Positions 32,083 through 34,588 of a DNA stretch of 34,588 nucleotides are shown here, piece by piece. Position 1 is the stretch's first letter. The number at the start of each line of letters is the position of its first letter. This stretch comes from Gammaproteobacteria bacterium (GTDB lineage: Bacteria > Pseudomonadota > Gammaproteobacteria > Pseudomonadales > Azotimanducaceae). Made by a program: the position numbers and the translations under genes. A model generated the notes under the pieces. That model had not been told where the DNA came from, made no database searches, and saw nothing but the letters and a program-made list of their open reading frames with translations. The stretch is from positions 1 through 34,588 of the forward strand of contig VXYV01000002.1 in assembly GCA_009845835.1 (NCBI GenBank), in the 5' to 3' direction.

Positions 32083-33063
32083 CTACAGTGTGTTATCTGT
32101 TTGGTCCAATAGTTCTGTCGTAGAAATTCGCATGTCTAGCCATGTCAAAGTCTTCTGTAGTCGTTCTATGTGAACTTGCACCATCTCGTTAAAGATCGAC
32201 AAACCGTTCGATTTCTTACTTCCTCGACCACCTGCAAATATTGTTGCTAGTGATTCACGAAAAGAGGAAACTCTTAAATCAAGTCTAAACTCTTTCAAAC
32301 CTTTCTCAATGATTGAACATACGTTGCGTTTTGTATGTGCGTTCTTTGCATTGTAGTCTCTCACGCTAACTAAACCGTAGGATAAGAATCGAGCAATGTC
32401 CTGTATGACATTCGAATAGAGAATTCGTTCTGCTACGTTATACGAATGGCGGGATAAGTACTCAAAAACAGTTAATTCGAACAAACCACGAAGCAAGCAC
32501 AAACTTGTAAGTGCTTCTAACCAACTGTCAATTTCGAGCAAATACTGACACATGTGACTAGTCGGTGTAGACGCTACGTCTTCTCCCGATACAACGGCAC
32601 GATGTTGAAAAGCCGCAAATCGCCTCGCAGTATCAAAAACTGTTGTTATCAAAAACGACTTTTCAACTTGTGTTGCATAATCAATTTTTGATAACCATTT
32701 AATCAAGATTGCTAGATCTGTATTGGCAAACTGCAAGAAAGTTGTACATATTTGGCTTATCGAACTCTCAATGTCTGGTGGTAAAGCACGTATAGAATTC
32801 CATGGAATATCTCGTGCAGGAGACCAACGACGCGCTCTTGCTTCTATTGTTAGTTGCCGAATCTCTTTGAACTCGGGTTGCGAGTCGTTCCTCTGTTTGT
32901 TACCCAGATCAGAACCACGTTGATCAATAGCCTTGAATAAATCATCGGAAGTAATACCCTGCTTACACAATGTGACTCGGTCAAGTCGTGGTTTTCTCAG
33001 ATCCACGAACTCTTGGTCAGTTTTGTATGTCAAACTAGGACGCCCGTACGATCTTAAGAACAA
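32083..33063 (-). CDS. unrecognised protein with weak ferritin-like resemblance
   Basis: A 326-aa, mostly helical, soluble protein. WSPARDIPW at 80-88 and FDTARRFAAFQHRAV at 143-157 resemble ferritin-like diiron proteins, where a WxPxxDIPW motif precedes helices and a DEARHxEVF motif supplies iron ligands. Here the usual Glu and His of that motif are replaced by Thr and Arg, so a diiron centre of the normal type is unlikely. The rest matches nothing I know. It is the first gene of a two-gene operon with the SCP2-like gene and lies next to an IS relic. Start ATG 33063. The homology call is speculative. Confidence 0.5.
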   Translation of the reverse strand: MFLRSYGRPSLTYKTDQEFVDLRKPRLDRVTLCKQGITSDDLFKAIDQRGSDLGNKQRNDSQPEFKEIRQLTIEARARRWSPARDIPWNSIRALPPDIESSISQICTTFLQFANTDLAILIKWLSKIDYATQVEKSFLITTVFDTARRFAAFQHRAVVSGEDVASTPTSHMCQYLLEIDSWLEALTSLCLLRGLFELTVFEYLSRHSYNVAERILYSNVIQDIARFLSYGLVSVRDYNAKNAHTKRNVCSIIEKGLKEFRLDLRVSSFRESLATIFAGGRGSKKSNGLSIFNEMVQVHIERLQKTLTWLDMRISTTELLDQTDNTL

Positions 33064-33233
33064 TCAGTAATTCTACATTTCTCTAAAATTTCTATAGATT
33101 TGGAATGAATATTGGTTTATTGGCTGAGTTAACCCCGTTGAATCGTCGTTTTCTCTGATTTTTTATGCGTTGAAACGATTCGATGTAACTTGATTGTAGC
33201 CGTTTTCTGGCGGTGGGCATAGGCTTCCCGTTC

Positions 33234-33249
33234 CGAACCCCAAGGTTCG
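33234..33249. repeat. perfect hairpin near the IS relic
   Basis: CGAACC-CCAA-GGTTCG, 6-bp arms, just outside the C-terminal end of the broken transposase. It may belong to the end of the element; no T-run follows. Confidence 0.35.
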
Positions 33250-33264
33250 AAATCACGGCTTAAT

Positions 33265-34402
33265 CTAGGCAATGAAAGTTAACTCGACACGGGGGGATCT
33301 AAACCACCTAACATGAGTCCAACCTGACACTGAACGATCACATAAATAGATTCGTTGCCGTTCCCATAGCCGTGCCCACGTGGTCGATAAACCTCGCACT
33401 TCCCGAAATAACGGACACGTTAGATAACTTAATTGATCGGCGAAGGCCGCCATGAACAAAATTGTGCTCAAAATTCAGCCCCTTTTGGTCCTTCATGGTC
33501 TGGAAAACTTCATTCTCAATCGCCCAGCGCTGCCAGGTATCAAGAACCAAGGCGGCCACCTTCGCCGCCGTCACCGGGAGATTAGTGATCCATTCACCGA
33601 CCACTTGCACCTGCCGATTCCGTACCCGCTCACCTTGAGGTCCGGATGGGTCGCATTTAACGACCGCGCCCGCAACATCCGATAACGTAAGGTCCCGCGA
33701 TCCCGCTTGGCGCGTTCCTTGCTCGCCTCAAGCCGGCTCGGCCGCCATTGTGCTTCCTCATAACCCGCGACCGCTTCATATCGATACAGTCGCGGACGGT
33801 TGCCTTTACCCGGTTTCACCACCAAGATAAAATCCATCGCTAAAGACAACAATAACTGCACCATCGGACCCGTCGAATACAGGGCATCCCCGAGCACACA
33901 AAAGGGCGTTTGCGGATACGCCTCACGTAGCCGAGGTAATAACCGTTTCGCCGCCGCTAATTCACAGTCTTGCTGACGCGAACCGGCGACATAACTTTCC
34001 GCTTCAGCTTCCAAAGGTAAGGCAACCGAATGCCGAGGATGCACCGCCGCTACCGCCACCATCTGATGGTAATAGGTCTTCTTACCCTCCCGATGTTGCT
34101 TCACCCCACAACGGCTGCTGCAGCCACTGTCCCAGCAGCCGAAAGATCATCGACAAATGACCCTCAGCCGCACGGTTAATGTCAGGTAAAAACTGATACA
34201 ACGACGGGTACTTAAAGACAAACATCGATAACGCCAACATCAAGAGATCACCTAACCGACATTGACACTGGGCCGCTTTCGGATAGAACTCTTCAATCCG
34301 CTCAAAACCCGACCGATACCCAGTAGCTTCTCCATCGGCGTCGAACCAGACAGCACACAGGCTTCCTTGCCCATCTTTCCATTGGCCTCCATGCCAGAGC
34401 AA
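33265..34402 (-). pseudogene. DDE transposase of an IS4-like element, multiply frameshifted
   Basis: Four minus-strand segments in changing frames form one transposase. The N-terminal part has AAQCQCRLGDLLMLALSMFVFKYPSL. The central part has GKKTYYHQMVAVAAVHPRHSVALPLEAE, QQDCELAAAKRLLPRLREAYP and CVLGDALYSTGP, with the likely second catalytic Asp. The C-terminal part has LDTWQRWAIENEVFQTMKDQKGLNFEHNFVHG, with the likely catalytic Glu, and then LSYLTCPLFREVRGLSTTWARLWERQRIYL. Frame changes fall near 34090, 33600 and 33430. The order DDE with the RWxIENE block is that of IS4-superfamily-like transposases. It is visibly richer in GC than its neighbours, suggesting foreign origin. It is dead as a coding sequence. 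Confidence 0.85.
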
Positions 34403-34588
34403 TTACAACTCGTCTAGAATAATCAAATCCGGGAAAAGTTGCCGAAAATCGACTAGTTCGCTAGTCAAATCAATGGATTTTGAGCTGCAATATTTAACTG
34501 ACGAGGCAAAATTTTTTATAATTTTGTTCATACTTCCACACTTCAGTGTAAATTAAAATTTTTACCAAAACACTTGCGGGCTAATAAA
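34403..34588. other. window end, AT-rich flank of IS relic
   Basis: No gene is seen. It contains a perfect hairpin with a TTCG loop at 34451-34466 and an AT-rich stretch with TATAAT near 34518. I could not match terminal inverted repeats with the other side of the transposase relic. Confidence 0.35.
34451..34466. repeat. hairpin with UUCG tetraloop
   Basis: GACTAG-TTCG-CTAGTC, 6 perfect pairs closed by TTCG on the plus strand. The sequence after it is not a T-run on either strand, so it is not a standard terminator. It may be an end structure of the adjacent element or an RNA stem. Confidence 0.4.

Noticed and set aside
1-34588. CRISPR arrays, rRNA, integrases or phage structural genes.
   Set aside because: No regularly spaced repeats, no rRNA sequence and no recognisable phage or integrase motif on either strand.

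Overview
The window reads as a moderately AT-rich gammaproteobacterial chromosome. Supporting signs are the nth, rnt and grxD cluster, a Pseudomonas-type long NrdA with NrdB, a ribB-type gene carrying a degenerate RibA-like tail followed by pdxA, an iron-sulfur DinG helicase, and a Fur-boxed feoAB operon. I cannot name the genus. Insertion-sequence relics and decayed gene fragments at both ends and near 22-23.6 kb suggest a genome that has been losing mobile DNA.

Layout. 1-0.7 kb: debris of a DUF5678-like gene fused by deletion to the C-terminus of a DUF4143 ATPase. 0.7-7.5 kb: three unrelated DNA methyltransferases (a beta-type DPPY enzyme, a frameshifted SPPY enzyme, and a D12/Dam-type enzyme) interspersed with a class II aldolase, endonuclease III, RNase T, monothiol glutaredoxin and a MalY/PatB C-S lyase. 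No restriction endonuclease is recognisable. 7.9-10.4 kb: two unrecognised envelope proteins in a tight operon. 10.7-15.0 kb: nrdA and nrdB, each with its own promoter; nrdB has a 16-bp perfect palindrome at the predicted transcription start. 15.3-20.1 kb: a DUF349 protein and, convergent with it, DinG. 20.2-24.2 kb: a PQQ-type sugar dehydrogenase, a lytic transglycosylase lipoprotein, a TlpA-like thioredoxin lipoprotein with a decayed tandem copy, relics of two IS elements, and Bcp peroxiredoxin. 24.3-27.3 kb: minus-strand operon ribB-pdxA-FAH-family hydrolase. 27.4-30.0 kb: tRNA-Arg(UCG), then feoA-feoB under a Fur box. 30.0-33.1 kb: a MerR-TPR hybrid protein, a DUF6491-like exported protein, and an SCP2-like/ferritin-like pair. 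33.2-34.4 kb: a multiply frameshifted DDE transposase.

Together the genes cover DNA modification and repair (methyltransferases, Nth, DinG), RNA and nucleotide metabolism (RNase T, RNR), thiol/redox handling (GrxD, TlpA, Bcp), cofactor synthesis (riboflavin, possibly PLP) and iron uptake. The most unusual items are: the SPPY methyltransferase, whose two frames meet exactly at an A AAA AAG slippery heptamer; the nrdB operator-like palindrome; the feoA promoter geometry, which predicts a leaderless or nearly leaderless transcript; and the uncharacterised envelope operon.
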